A stretch of 64,000 nt of DNA from Polycyclovorans sp964425915 (lineage in GTDB: Bacteria > Pseudomonadota > Gammaproteobacteria > Nevskiales > Nevskiaceae), in NCBI GenBank assembly GCA_964425915.1, contig CAYROO010000001.1, forward strand, positions 558,001 through 622,000, in the 5' to 3' direction. This document shows positions 16,201-23,237 of this stretch, in pieces (position 1 is the first letter of the stretch; the number at the start of each line of letters is the position of its first letter). A program made the translations under genes and the position numbers. Under the pieces are notes generated by a model, which was not told the DNA's origin, made no database searches, and saw only the letters and a list, made by a program, of their open reading frames with translations.

Positions 16201-17812
16201 GGGTGCCGTTAAGCACGACATCTTCGTTGGTGCTGGCGGAGCCGTTGGCCCCAACCGGCGCGTCATTGACGTTGGCGACGTTGACATTGACGGTGTAGGT
16301 GCTCGACCCGCCGTTGCCATCGCTCACCGTGTAGGTGAAGGCGTCGGCGCCATTGAAGTTGGCATTCGGCACGTAGATGAACGAGCCGTTGGCGTTGACA
16401 GTGACGGTGCCGTTGGCGGCGCCCGTATTCAGCGCGTAGGTCACGCTGTCGCCATCGACGTCGGTGGCTGCCGGCAGGTTGCCGTTCAGCACCTGGTCTT
16501 CGGTGGCGCTGACCGTCAGGTTGGTTGCGACCGGCGCATCGTTCACCGGCGCCACGGTCAGGTTAACGGTTGCGGTGGCGGTGCCGCCGTTGCCGTCGCT
16601 TACCGTGAAGGTGAAGCTGTCGTTGCCGTTGAAGTTGGCGTTGGGGGTGTAGGTGTAAGCCCCGGTGCTGCTGTTGATGCTGACGGTGCCGTTGCTGGCC
16701 TGAGCACCCAGCGCAAACGTCAGGGTGTCGCCGTCGACGTCGGACGCCAGACCAGCCAGCGAGCCGGAAATCACAGTGTCTTCGTTCCCAGTTGCGGAGC
16801 CATTGGCTGCAACCGGCGCGTCGTTGACCGCGCCAACGTTGACGCTAACCGTGTAGGTGTTGCTCCCACCGTTACCATCGCTCACGGTGTAGGTGAAGGA
16901 CGTCGACCCGTTGAAGTTCTGCGCTGGCGTAAAGGTGTACGCACCATTGGCACCGATCGTCACGGTGCCGGCAGCCGCCGGGGGCGCTGAAGCCAGCGAG
17001 TAGGTGACGGTGTCCCCTTCCACATCGGTAGCCTGCGGCAGCTGCCCGGAGACCGCCTGGTCTTCCTGCGTGCTGATCTGGGTCGCCGCCGCCACGGGGG
17101 CGTCGTTGACTGCAGCAACCGGGATGGACGCACTGTAGGTATTGGCCAGCCCACCCGAATCGGTGACGCTGAACGTGAACGTATCTACGCCATTGAAGTT
17201 GGCGTTCGGCGTGTAGGTGAACGCACCGGTCGCGGCATCGGTGATGGTGATCGTGCCGTTAGCAGGCTGACTGACGACTGCGTACGTCACGTTCGCTTCG
17301 TTGGCGGCAGGGAGCGTGCCAGTGAAGCTGTTGTCTTCGTTGATCGGCGTTGCCAGCTGAAAGTTTCCAGCGGTCGGGGCCACGTTCTCGTTGTCATCAT
17401 CACCGGCCAGGGCGAAAGCAACGGCGGCGGTGGCACCAGCACCGATGGCAACCCACGTTCCAAGACCCCAGCCGGCGTCGGCAGCACCACTGGCATCGGA
17501 AGCGGCATTGCCCGACTGGGCCACCATCACGTTGGAGGCGCCGTCAGCGCTGTCCGCGAAAACAGAGGTCAGTTCGGACTCGACCGCTTCGGCGGCTTCA
17601 GCCTGTTCTGCAGGGGCAGCTTCCTGATCACCTTCGACGGCTTCTTCTTCCTCCTTCTTGGCGAGGAGCGCTTCTTCGGCCTGCTTCTGCTTCAGCAGCT
17701 CTGCCTCCAGAGCCTGCTGCGCAAGCAGCGCCTGCTCGGCCTGCGTTTTGACGTTGCTGGCGCTTTCAGCACGCACACCAGCGTCCGCACGACCGTTTGA
17801 TTCTTTCGCCAT
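7268..17812 (-). CDS. Giant RTX-type surface protein/adhesin, type I secreted
   Basis: A 3514-residue acidic repeat protein, likely exported by the neighbouring type I system. In order: Ala/Glu/Gln-rich probable coiled coil (residues ~20-80); Gly/Ala membrane-like segment (~114-137) followed by DDDNEN; six tandem-95/cadherin-like domains (~143-700) joined by VNDAPVA linkers with EDxxLxGxLPxATDVDGD starts; a long region with several RTX blocks of GGxGxDxxx nonapeptides (~700-2020); a serralysin-type C-terminal module in mid-protein (~2020-2140, DVITDFESSS to NDLQIIL); ten copies of a ~119-residue MTxxQH repeat (~2200-3300); and a C-terminal ~200 residues presumed to hold the secretion signal. 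There is no Sec signal. AGGGG lies 7 nt before the ATG. A role in adhesion, biofilm or S-layer formation is inferred. Confidence 0.93.
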   Translation of the reverse strand: MAKESNGRADAGVRAESASNVKTQAEQALLAQQALEAELLKQKQAEEALLAKKEEEEAVEGDQEAAPAEQAEAAEAVESELTSVFADSADGASNVMVAQSGNAASDASGAADAGWGLGTWVAIGAGATAAVAFALAGDDDNENVAPTAGNFQLATPINEDNSFTGTLPAANEANVTYAVVSQPANGTITITDAATGAFTYTPNANFNGVDTFTFSVTDSGGLANTYSASIPVAAVNDAPVAAATQISTQEDQAVSGQLPQATDVEGDTVTYSLASAPPAAAGTVTIGANGAYTFTPAQNFNGSTSFTYTVSDGNGGSNTYTVSVNVGAVNDAPVAANGSATGNEDTVISGSLAGLASDVDGDTLTFALGAQASNGTVSINSSTGAYTYTPNANFNGNDSFTFTVSDGNGGTATATVNLTVAPVNDAPVATNLTVSATEDQVLNGNLPAATDVDGDSVTYALNTGAANGTVTVNANGSFIYVPNANFNGADAFTYTVSDGNGGSSTYTVNVNVANVNDAPVGANGSASTNEDVVLNGTLPVATDVDGDTLTYALATGPANGTVVVNANGTYTYTPAANFNGNDSFTFTVSDGNGGLVTYTQSITVAAVNDAPVAQDQTLPGIEDTVLNGSVTATDVDGDALTFSVAGGGVTANGGSVVMQPNGSFAYTPFGGFSGTDSFTYTVSDGNGGTDTGVITINVQEVADVFTLGLDTFIGNANDEVFTAVNNTLNAGDSVDGGGGFDIVTHSVDVGGGANYAGFIFNNVDVFQVTSDSPNFALVTYDLSSSGPIGVLRVQNTTDSVFFSNAAAGANNTTFLEVLDQTGTATNVSLDMRDNDVTGNSDVVDVTVRSATNTGDALNDLEIDFAVETVVIHTDGPLPVVIDTLNTELGGGVGSGAVNVVLDAQDSSLTIRDALDINVKNVNGSSSTQNLSYSVVNANGNTTLSGGAGNDTIVGALNQSNNITSNAGNDSVTGGNASDVISAGAGNDVVNGLNGNDTITTAEGNDTVNLGAGNNVVDTGTGNDSVNDGNGNSNITTGEGADVVNLGQGNDTVLLGAGADTVNAGDNLTEGDVITGGADADLLNIASTANAAASQLNDLDNVTQVERIVLADTGNPGDSYAYRPTNAPGNVSAFVLDTTATEVDASALDANETLNFDANGRIGNLTLIGGDGSDTLIGGNGNDVIVGDGDNGNADLINGAGAFNGGNDSLSGGGGNDEFRFDGNELTLGDTILGGSGSDTITLVHDGINPQAGTTEVFELRLDAGSSIELVKVEDNYNNAPGRIVDLTVVNTHAQALTNVDATELDSNEGFDFDASAVAATRRFSVESGDGNDTLVGGAGGDTINGNDGNDFLDGSAGGNDSLGGGAGNDTFSFGDQLTNDGLDTVSGGGAGETDVVISDSVLITDQAFQNFTSTEVLTLTDNAGSDTTLASRAQAAGFDTVNLNGSGNDILDASGYVAPAPSEPVRGLTVNDNGAAGSDTIITGAGDDTVNTAFGSDLIVLNGGNDLVVVQTSELDFSDRIAGGAGSDTVQLDGRGGSAVTAGVNLTNVTGVEEYVLLDNTSSATPAGPDSHALTFTGGNVLTVTDVLITSGTNNNDTFTVTLDAGQQDGDYRFTFNGTGGREVFVKDNDIGANIVNNNIVFNGGGGSDELQIRGDALGSTVTMNGGDGIDAIRQQEDTGTDLIDDDGYQNVSNVEQLIAGGVNDRVNATLGANAEASGLNAIIGGTGSDDVTFDAAFNTATSIDLSADNAGVDADFIDASATNAALTISADAADINAADTLLGGTSAGDSLNLTADNGTATLTNVSRIETFNVVEGSGGSDDDDITINFVNGNFTGVASGRITVDASALNDTGIFLPEGTLTLNAGAITAGAFDVTGGTGDDTISTGTGSDVINAGLGNDVVNAGNGNNVVNGGAGNDDITTGTGNDTIDAGDGNDLVASGDGNDSVDGGTGNDTIFGGNGLNTLNGGDGNDEITGGNDVDVINGGTGNDEIYAGLGNNAGAGDTLTGGSGNDTFYYVARAESSTSLSGRDVITDFESSSNPLNGSDVIDFRYVAEAVAQYGAGALINFSGNAANFGLAQGAITAGDNVLDVVFQQDDNVLWVDLNDDGVLNGNDLQIILQGVTTLAGADVLSGAAIGQTPVLPGVPVVGTILDETFVLAGAPPPGYVIDGKGGNDTVVINGQDISGSTLTNIEFAQVIGSAGMSVAQHNGFVDILGTGVETITLTTGGMLTGDAQIGTYNFANFDTDFTLGANGQNVNGGNGNDTIRTGPIDLVTGNINGGGGSDTLVVDSGDDLTGATFTGIEQTLVTLSSIRITAAQHGTNGTNGQLGNIVDAGDVAPNSPDTVTISDSTETAFPGVGITGVASMENYVLSGGDDRFTLGVGSQNVNTGAGNNVVITGAQDVITGTIGGVGNDTLITDTGDNLTGANITAVETIEIDGVVTMTAGQHAAATVQDTNGSTDNVTIANAGTVNASANIETYTLQDNNLVPGTSTLNVNAATTNVNVNGANTLAGTNVNVGGLTVNGTYTLLGSVGDTITATNGANIAGVNAGAATSAETLSLTDGITMTRIQHEAFGDIDAAGGADAVTVLGLGTVTAFEDVETYNISSAGTNTLIVNALNTAVDINGGANGSTVIVGGLTVTGNYNLTGGLDFISTTSGADISGVNGGAATTATNISLVDDVTMTLAQHNGFTTIDAAGVSDEITLTTSGALTGDADVETYNLADGAGNVFTLGAMAQNVNGGADNDVVQTGGLATITGMIDLGANAGAPNDQLVITGADVDMSGVNGGGETTAETLDMGIFNATMTELQHEGFLLLNAGGGANTITLDDANGDGVLTGDADVETYVLNDAFTFTVGAAWQSVTGDGANNQTVIVDGLTATGTLDGGAAGNDTLDLRNGADISGAMISNFENLLVTGSVSMTETQYESFASITGGAGTTIVITAFDGDGVLSIGNNVETYTFQDSGTVNVLAGSEAVDINGTAGQPLTVNVGGLTVTGDYALGDAADVIIATAGADISGVNSGAATTAELIDVTGDVTMTVPQHAAFVAANGIDAAGVADQITLSDSGTVDADADIETYVLGALGGSTLNVDAAGTAVNVTGTGGSDVVNVDGLTVTGTYSLGGAADEITATTGADISGVNGGAATTAEQLNLTGIITMTVAQHTGFGTGNIVAGGGADEVILADGGVVVVDADVEQYTSAFGGTFNLFGNSATATNVTSTAAGADIISAGGQVLTGTYDLGAGSDEIVGQGGFDITGATLTAIEGLRLDGAGTFTMTGDQYNAFTAGITDLGGDTQTIVLTTAAAGVVIADDDVENFTLQDAGADSITFSGADAIRGGQSVDLTAGGADQVTISNVTIDVGSTDALTVSGFGADDLLVLEQIAATTRGVDAGVVGVPDFLALANSGNVAVGPNAEVLAINAGGAINLMDAANAGEVETLIADSIGSVDQGEFMVIVYSDSSLTADAGIYHLTLGANSADLAVSQFDIELVGVLEDFGANNFSVANLGPNL
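7900..11230 (-). repeat. Ten-copy MTxxQH protein repeat (~119 aa period)
   Basis: This part of the giant gene encodes ten diverged units, each with the motif M-[ST]-x-x-Q-[HY]-x-x-F, then IxAxGxxDxITL, DADVETYxL, VxVxGLTVTGxYxLG and GADISGVNGGAATTAE. Motif positions on the window are near 11187, 10850, 10467, 10095, 9743, 9378, 9031, 8680, 8318 and 7964, giving a spacing of 337-383 bp (mean about 358 bp, 119 residues). I do not recognise it as a named domain. Confidence 0.85.
11740..12190 (-). repeat. Dense RTX calcium-binding nonapeptide block
   Basis: It encodes about fifteen consecutive GGxGxDxxx-type nonapeptides (for example GGTGNDTIFGG, GGDGNDEITGG), the beta-roll that binds Ca2+ outside the cell. 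It leads directly into a serralysin-like module at about 11390-11740. Smaller RTX blocks lie near 13640-13830, 14085-14330 and 14575-15000. Confidence 0.85.
15715..17386 (-). repeat. Six tandem-95 (cadherin-like) domain repeats
   Basis: Six units of about 93 residues, each starting near NEDxxLxGxLPxATDVDGDxxT, with NGTVxxNANGxYxYTPNANFNGxDSFTFTVSDGNGG split through the middle and ending in VNDAPVA. They form the extended stalk-like N-terminal part of the giant protein. Confidence 0.9.
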
Positions 17813-18305
17813 CTTTGATCCCCTACGTGATTACATGCCCGGCGTCGCGCCGGAGTGTGGAACGAGCAAAAACAATAGAACAACGTGGTTACGGTGCCCC
17901 TATTTGGAGGCGAGCCTAGCAAATGCCCATGGCCCTTTCAACAGAGATTCGCATTAATTTTCCTTGACGACACAGGCAGTTCCGGCCCATACCTGAACCG
18001 CCTTGAACGGTCTGCCGAAGGCCCCGACGACCGCGCCAAGCGCGGCCTCGCCCCAAAAGGGTTCAGGATTGGCCACGACATGCACAAAAAATGATCGCCT
18101 CATGGGTGCCATTGGAAGGTCCTGAGTCCTTGCGGCCTACGATCCCGGCAGCGCCCACAGCCGGTCAACCCCCCATATGGCGATTGCACTCGGAAAATGT
18201 GCGCTATTGCCCATTGCCAGCCCTGTAGTGGAGCGGCGGACGGTGGCAGGCCTTCTTTCATGCCGAAACCGGGAGCAATAAGAATGCCAGCCCCGCCTGG
18301 CACCC
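17813..18305. other. Gene-free leader region of the giant RTX gene
   Basis: 493 bp separate hlyD from the giant gene, both on the minus strand. No open frame here has family-like composition; a 69-codon frame at 18100-18309 has no recognisable features. The region is locally more AT-rich around 17935-17970 and holds a candidate promoter (17913-17941). The gap implies that the giant gene is transcribed from its own promoter rather than by read-through from the exporter genes. Confidence 0.6.
17913..17941 (-). promoter_or_regulatory. Candidate sigma-70 promoter of the giant RTX gene
   Basis: On the minus strand TTGAAA (17941-17936) and TAGGCT (17918-17913) are separated by exactly 17 nt. This would place the transcript start about 95 nt before the giant gene's ATG. 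The -10 element matches consensus weakly, so this is a candidate only. Confidence 0.3.
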
Positions 18306-19481
18306 TCACCGCTCAACCAAGGCTTCGCTACTGACCCGACGCAGCGGCTTCAACAGGTACTGCGCCACACTGCGGTCACCGGTGATGATCTCCACGGTGG
18401 CGGTCATGCCAGGGAGCACTTCGATCTCGTCGCCCCGCTTTTCCGGGAACTCATCAATCTGCACGTGGACCCGGTAGTAGGTGGTCTTGCCCTTGGGCGT
18501 GTCTTCTTCCAGGGTGTCAGAGCTGATGTAGGTCACGTGGCCTTTCAGCGAGCCGTACACGGTGTAGTCGTAAGGGTCCAGCTTGACGTTGGCCTTGAGA
18601 TCGCGGCGCACGAAGGCGACATCACGCGGGGTGACCTTGGCTTCGATCAGCAGCGGATCATCCGAGGGCACGATCTGCAACAGCTCGTCGCCGGCCTTCA
18701 TGACGGCGCCAATGGTGGTGGCCTGGACACTGTTGACGGTGCCGGACATCGGTGCGTAGAGCTTGGTGGCCTGAAGCGCACCCACCCGCTGAATGAGCAC
18801 CTGCTCGGCCTGCTCCATTTCGGCGCGCGCCTTGGCCAATTCGGACTGGGCCTCCTGGCGATACCCGTTGCGCTTGTTGGTGATTTCGCCGCGAATCTCG
18901 CTCACCTGGCGGCGCATGCGCAGCACCTCGCTGGTGGAGGCATCACCGGTCGCGGCGAGGTTCTCCAGCGCTTCCAATTCCTGGCTGCTCAGCGACAGGG
19001 ATCGCTCCAGCGCAGTGAGTTCCTCTTCCTGCAATTCACGACGGCGGTCGTAGAGATTGCGCATGGACCGCACGATGTCCGGATACTTCAGCACGTCGGC
19101 AGAGAAGCGCAATGGCTCACCGTCCAGTTCGGCTTCCAGTCGCTCGATGTTGGCCTTGAGGCTGGCCACCTTGGAGCGAATCTCTTGCGAGCTGGCTTGG
19201 AAGCGCTCGGGGTCCAGCTCGGCCAGCAAGTCGCCGGCCACCACGGTGTCGCCCTCGCGAACATGTAGCTTCTGCAACACGCCACCATCCACCACCTGCA
19301 CCACCTGCGAGCGGCTGGAAACAATCACCGTGCCGGGGGCACGAATCTGCTCCTCAAGGTGTGCCCAGCTGGCCCAGGCGCAGAACACGCCGATGAACAA
19401 CAGCAGGCCCCACAGAATGAAATGACTGCGGCCGAGGTCCAAGGGCTCGGCACGGGCAAACAAACGTTCCTCGATACGCAT
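18306..19481 (-). CDS. Type I secretion membrane-fusion protein (HlyD family)
   Basis: Periplasmic adaptor joining the inner-membrane ABC exporter to the outer-membrane TolC-like channel. It has a short cytoplasmic N-terminus and one transmembrane helix (residues ~19-42, FILWGLLLFIGVFCAWAS), then a biotinyl-lipoyl half (VLQKLHVREGDTVVAGDLLAELD), long coiled-coil helices (~95-235), and the second lipoyl half plus beta-barrel with LYAPMSGTVNSVQ and VLPGMTATVEI near the C-terminus. 391 residues is normal. It starts 1 bp after the ABC exporter stop, so they are one operon. The nearest secreted substrate is the giant RTX protein downstream. Confidence 0.94.
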   Translation of the reverse strand: MRIEERLFARAEPLDLGRSHFILWGLLLFIGVFCAWASWAHLEEQIRAPGTVIVSSRSQVVQVVDGGVLQKLHVREGDTVVAGDLLAELDPERFQASSQEIRSKVASLKANIERLEAELDGEPLRFSADVLKYPDIVRSMRNLYDRRRELQEEELTALERSLSLSSQELEALENLAATGDASTSEVLRMRRQVSEIRGEITNKRNGYRQEAQSELAKARAEMEQAEQVLIQRVGALQATKLYAPMSGTVNSVQATTIGAVMKAGDELLQIVPSDDPLLIEAKVTPRDVAFVRRDLKANVKLDPYDYTVYGSLKGHVTYISSDTLEEDTPKGKTTYYRVHVQIDEFPEKRGDEIEVLPGMTATVEIITGDRSVAQYLLKPLRRVSSEALVER

Positions 19482-19482
19482 G

Positions 19483-21636
19483 TCAGGCGATTCCGGTGGA
19501 GATCACGGGGCCGGTGTTGGTGTTGGCGGCACCGGCATTGGCCACCTTGGCCTGAACGGCGCGCACACGGTCGGCCGGCGTGTCCACCTTGACCAGGCCA
19601 TCCTCGAGGATGAGCACCCGCTCCGCCAGCGGCAGCCAACTCGGCCGGTGCGCCGTGAAGATGATGGTCTTGGTGGATGGCAGCGCCTGCACCAGCCGCA
19701 GGATGCGCTCTTCCGCCCCGGAGTCGAGGCTGGAGGAAGGCTCATCGAGCAACCAGATTTCAGGATCCTGCAACACCAGGCGGGTGAGCCCCACCAACTG
19801 ACGCTGCCCACCTGACAGGCCATACCCCCCCTCGCGGATCGGCAAGCCCAGGCCCAGCGGGTGCCGCTTCACGGCGTCGATCAGGCCGGTTTTCTCAAGT
19901 GCAGCGAAGATGGTGGCCTCGTCCGGCAGTGGCAGCCCCAAGGTCAGGTTCTCATGCAGGGTGCCGGAAAACAGCCGAACGTCCTGTGGCAGGTATCCGA
20001 TGACCCGGCGAAGCCAGCTGGGGCGGCAATGCTGAAGATCAAGCCCGGCGATCCGTACTTCGCCCTCAGAAGGCGTCGCCAAGCCGGCCAGCACCTTGAG
20101 CAAGGTGCTCTTGCCGCCACCGTTGCGACCCAGCACAGCGATACGTTCGCCTGCCTTGATCTCCAGCTTGGGCACGGCCAGCTGAGCGGACTGCGAACCG
20201 AGATAACCGTATTTGAGATCCTGCAGGCTGAGATCCAGCGACGCACCCTGGGCGTTGGCCTGTCGCGTGGGGTCCTCGTCCGAAGGATTCGCCAGCAGGC
20301 CGTTGAGCACCTCCAACGAATAGCTGGCGTGGTGCCAACGCAGCAGCAGCTGGGTGATCATCGAGGTAGTGCCCAGCGCACGTCCGGCCAGAATGGCGCA
20401 GGCGATCATCCCCCCCATCGTCAGCACACCGCGCTCGATCTCATAGACACCGACGATCAGCACACCGACATAGGCGATCTGCTGAAAGAACAGGGTGACG
20501 TTCTGCGCATTGGCGGTGAGCTTCTGCAAACGCTCGCCGCGCTTGCCGGTTTCCCGTGTTGAGCGCAACCACACATCACTGAAGTTCGGCTCGCCGCCCT
20601 GCGCCTTGATGATGTCGATCCCGGAAACAGCTTCGAACAACACCCCCTGGCGGCGGATGATCTCGTCGTTCTGCTCCCGCTGCAGCCGTGCCATGGGGCG
20701 GTACACCAGCAGCCCCACCAGCAGGCAGATGGGCACGAACAGCACCAGCACCCAGGCCACCTGCTTGCCGATCATGGCAATCAAGGCGATAAAGAAGAAC
20801 ACAAACGGCAGGTCGGCCAGCAGGAACAAGGTGGATGAGGTGAAGAAGCCCTTGATGGACTCGTAATCGCGAACCTGGGCGACCAGCGAACCGACGTGTG
20901 CCGGGCGGCGGTCCGACTTGAGCGCCATCACCTTTTCGAAGAAGTACAGCGACAGCGCTTCATCGAGCCGCTTGGTGACTGCCTCCAGCAGGTTGACGCG
21001 CAGGCCCTTGAAGAACAGATCAAACAGATAGGCGACGAACACCCCGCTGGCCAGCACCCACAAAGTGGAGTAGGCAAAGTTGGGAACCACGCGGTCATAG
21101 ACCTGCATGGCGAACAGCGATGAAACGATGGCGATAAGGTTGATCGCCACCGTTGCGGCGCCGACGTTGAGCAGCGCCGGGCGGTGGGCCTTGAGCGCGG
21201 CGATGATGGCTTCGCTGGCCGGCCCTCGCTTGGGGGCATGCTTCTGCTCTTCGCCGGTGGCGAGGCTTGGCGACACCGGCACCCACAGATGCTCGACTTC
21301 CGGCGAGGTTTCGGGCGCCACACCCAGCCACTCGACTTGCATCGCTTGGTCGTCGCGTCGGAGCTGTTTGACGATGCCGACCGCTCCGTCAGCGATGATC
21401 CAGGCAGGCATCTGCGCATCGAAGGCCAATGCCACCGGCACCCGCTCCACCGTGTGCCCCGAGAACAGCCACTGCCAGGCGGCGGCGAGACGCTTCTCGG
21501 CATTGGCGCCATGAACGTCCTGCCAAGCCTGCTGGGCTTCCCGCAGCGAAGCATGAAGGCCGCGGCGATGCGCCATCTCGCACAGGGCCTGCGCCGCAAG
21601 TGCGTCCCCAATCAGCGGGGCCTTGGCATCAGTCAT
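19483..21636 (-). CDS. Type I secretion ABC exporter (permease/ATPase)
   Basis: Energises export of the RTX protein. The N-terminal ~135 residues look like a C39-peptidase-like domain without the catalytic Cys (ALCEMAHRRGLHASL), as in LapB/HlyB-type exporters of substrates that are not leader-cleaved. A six-helix membrane region (~165-440) follows, then an ATPase domain with Walker A GRNGGGKST, signature LSGGQRQ and Walker B IWLLDEPSSSLD. The ATG at 21636 gives about 717 residues and overlaps the TolC-like gene by 8 bp; ATG 21648 or TTG 21654 are alternatives. GAGG lies 12 nt before the chosen ATG. Confidence 0.93.
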   Translation of the reverse strand: MTDAKAPLIGDALAAQALCEMAHRRGLHASLREAQQAWQDVHGANAEKRLAAAWQWLFSGHTVERVPVALAFDAQMPAWIIADGAVGIVKQLRRDDQAMQVEWLGVAPETSPEVEHLWVPVSPSLATGEEQKHAPKRGPASEAIIAALKAHRPALLNVGAATVAINLIAIVSSLFAMQVYDRVVPNFAYSTLWVLASGVFVAYLFDLFFKGLRVNLLEAVTKRLDEALSLYFFEKVMALKSDRRPAHVGSLVAQVRDYESIKGFFTSSTLFLLADLPFVFFFIALIAMIGKQVAWVLVLFVPICLLVGLLVYRPMARLQREQNDEIIRRQGVLFEAVSGIDIIKAQGGEPNFSDVWLRSTRETGKRGERLQKLTANAQNVTLFFQQIAYVGVLIVGVYEIERGVLTMGGMIACAILAGRALGTTSMITQLLLRWHHASYSLEVLNGLLANPSDEDPTRQANAQGASLDLSLQDLKYGYLGSQSAQLAVPKLEIKAGERIAVLGRNGGGKSTLLKVLAGLATPSEGEVRIAGLDLQHCRPSWLRRVIGYLPQDVRLFSGTLHENLTLGLPLPDEATIFAALEKTGLIDAVKRHPLGLGLPIREGGYGLSGGQRQLVGLTRLVLQDPEIWLLDEPSSSLDSGAEERILRLVQALPSTKTIIFTAHRPSWLPLAERVLILEDGLVKVDTPADRVRAVQAKVANAGAANTNTGPVISTGIA

Positions 21637-23116
21637 CGGTGTCTTCATCCTCAATTACATGAAGGGCGGGCGCGCTGTCCGACAGCCGCCGCCAGTACAG
21701 GCCCTGCAGCGCCAAGCGCGCGTTGGCCACCCACAGGTTGCGACGCACGGTGATCGACTGCAACACGGCGTCGTTGGCCTCTCGCTGGGCGTTGAGCACC
21801 TCCAGCCAGCTCTTGCGCCCCACCTCGAACTGCCGGCGGAAACTCTCCACCAACGCCTGGGCGGATTCCGCTGCGGCCACCTGGGCATCAATCTGCATGA
21901 TCGCCGAGGCGCGCTCGGCACGCGCCACGGCGATGGCCGAGTTGACGTCGCGAATCGCCGACTGCAACGCCGCCTGTGCAGCGCGTGCACGCTCGCGGTC
22001 GGCCTGGAAGGCGCGGTAGCCAGCGAGTCCATTGTTGGTCTGGTACTGCATGACCAACAGGGTGGCGTCGTCGTTGTTGGGGTCCACCACAAAGCCATCG
22101 AGCTGGCGACGGTGCTCTACCGCCAACTGCGGCCAAAGCGCGGCCTTGCTGGCGCGCGCCGTGGCGTCCTGCTCCAGGATGGCGGCGACGGCTGCCTGCC
22201 GCGCGGGATGCGCGGTGATCTGATCACGGCCGATGCGCTGCAGTTCGAAATCGCTGAGCAGACGCCGATCACCAGGCCAGCCCACCCGCTCCGGTGCCGC
22301 GCCAATGAGGCTGGCCAGCTGCGCCTGTGCCGCCACCAGCCCCGCGCGATTGGCCTGAAGGCCAGCACGCGCCTGGCTCAAGCGCGTCTGCACCGTTTGC
22401 TCGTCGGATTGCGGTGAAACCCCTTGCTGGGCGCGGCGCCGGATCAGATCGAGCAGGCCCTCCAGGGCTTGTACGTAGCTGCGCCACTGCCGATCCAGCT
22501 CATTGGCCGCCGCAAGGTTGAGATAGGCCTCGGCCGTCGCCAAGCCCAGCTCTAGCCGGGCCAGGTTGAGCTGCGCCAGCGATGCGCGCTGACGGGCTCG
22601 CGAGATGTCCACCTGGGCGCCGGTCAGTCCGCCATTCCAGATCGGCTGGACAATGCGCACGATGCTGGTGTTGTCACCATCGTCGCGCTGCTCGGTCTGC
22701 ACCGACAAGAAGGGGTAATAGCCGGCGCGGGCACCACTGATATCAAAATTGGTGGCTGCGAGGTCGAGCTCGGCCTGGCGCACGCGCGGATGCTGTTCCC
22801 AGACGATGCCAAGCGCCTGGCCGAGCGCCAAGCCCGGCGCCTGGTCGCCCATGTCGGGGGCCTGCGGCAGGCGCGCGAGTTCGCGCTGCACCGATGGCAG
22901 GTTGCGGTCCAACTGGAAGCGTGAGCTGCCACCGCTGGCCGTGATCACAGCCTCGGCAGCAGCAGGATCTTCAGCCACCACCGGGGTCGTCGCAGCGCCC
23001 TCGGGCGCCGCACCCCGGAACATCATGCAGCCCGACGCAAGGGCCCCCAGCAAGGGCACCAGCAACAAAAGGCGCCGCCCGCAGGTCGCGGCGGCGCGGG
23101 TCGGGATCGGTGTCAT
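21629..23116 (-). CDS. TolC-family outer-membrane efflux lipoprotein
   Basis: Outer-membrane channel component of the type I system. From ATG 23116 the N-terminus is basic then hydrophobic and ends in a lipobox (LASGC), so it is probably a lipoprotein, as in OprM/CusC relatives rather than classical TolC. Two outer-membrane efflux repeats follow, with LGQALGIVWEQHPRVRQAELD near the start and long alpha-helical AEAYLNL and AQAALQSAIRDVNSAI segments. The C-terminus is acidic (EDEDTDD). The upstream frame to 23281 adds residues unlike a signal peptide and runs over the OmpA gene's terminator; ATG 23137 is another possible start. Confidence 0.88.
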   Translation of the reverse strand: MTPIPTRAAATCGRRLLLLVPLLGALASGCMMFRGAAPEGAATTPVVAEDPAAAEAVITASGGSSRFQLDRNLPSVQRELARLPQAPDMGDQAPGLALGQALGIVWEQHPRVRQAELDLAATNFDISGARAGYYPFLSVQTEQRDDGDNTSIVRIVQPIWNGGLTGAQVDISRARQRASLAQLNLARLELGLATAEAYLNLAAANELDRQWRSYVQALEGLLDLIRRRAQQGVSPQSDEQTVQTRLSQARAGLQANRAGLVAAQAQLASLIGAAPERVGWPGDRRLLSDFELQRIGRDQITAHPARQAAVAAILEQDATARASKAALWPQLAVEHRRQLDGFVVDPNNDDATLLVMQYQTNNGLAGYRAFQADRERARAAQAALQSAIRDVNSAIAVARAERASAIMQIDAQVAAAESAQALVESFRRQFEVGRKSWLEVLNAQREANDAVLQSITVRRNLWVANARLALQGLYWRRLSDSAPALHVIEDEDTDD

Positions 23117-23186
23117 GGGCACAGTCTGGTGCGGCATCAAGGGCGGCATTATCACACGATGCGCCGCAGGGGCGCGGCAACCGCCA

Positions 23187-23224
23187 AAAAGAAACCCCGC
23201 CCCGGTCTGACCGGGGCGGGGTTT
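23187..23224 (-). terminator. Intrinsic terminator of the OmpA-like gene
   Basis: On the minus strand AAACCCCGCCCCGG and CCGGGGCGGGGTTT form a 14-bp stem around a 5-nt loop, followed by a T-rich tail. It starts 14 bp past the OmpA-like gene's stop and separates that gene from the TolC-like gene. Confidence 0.85.
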
Positions 23225-23237
23225 GCCGGACAACGAC

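Noticed and set aside
13931..16990. Second long plus-strand frame (1019 codons) opposite the giant gene
   Set aside because: Same explanation as the other antisense frame: shadow of RTX and tandem-95 codons, no start context or recognisable domain.
17400..17470. LapG-type dialanine cleavage site (TAAV) in the giant protein
   Set aside because: The four residues fall inside the hydrophobic stretch (about residues 128-131), and no LapG or LapD gene is in the window. The motif is too short to support a periplasmic cleavage claim.
18100..18309. 69-codon minus-strand frame between hlyD and the giant gene
   Set aside because: No ribosome site, no family features, and composition unlike neighbours.
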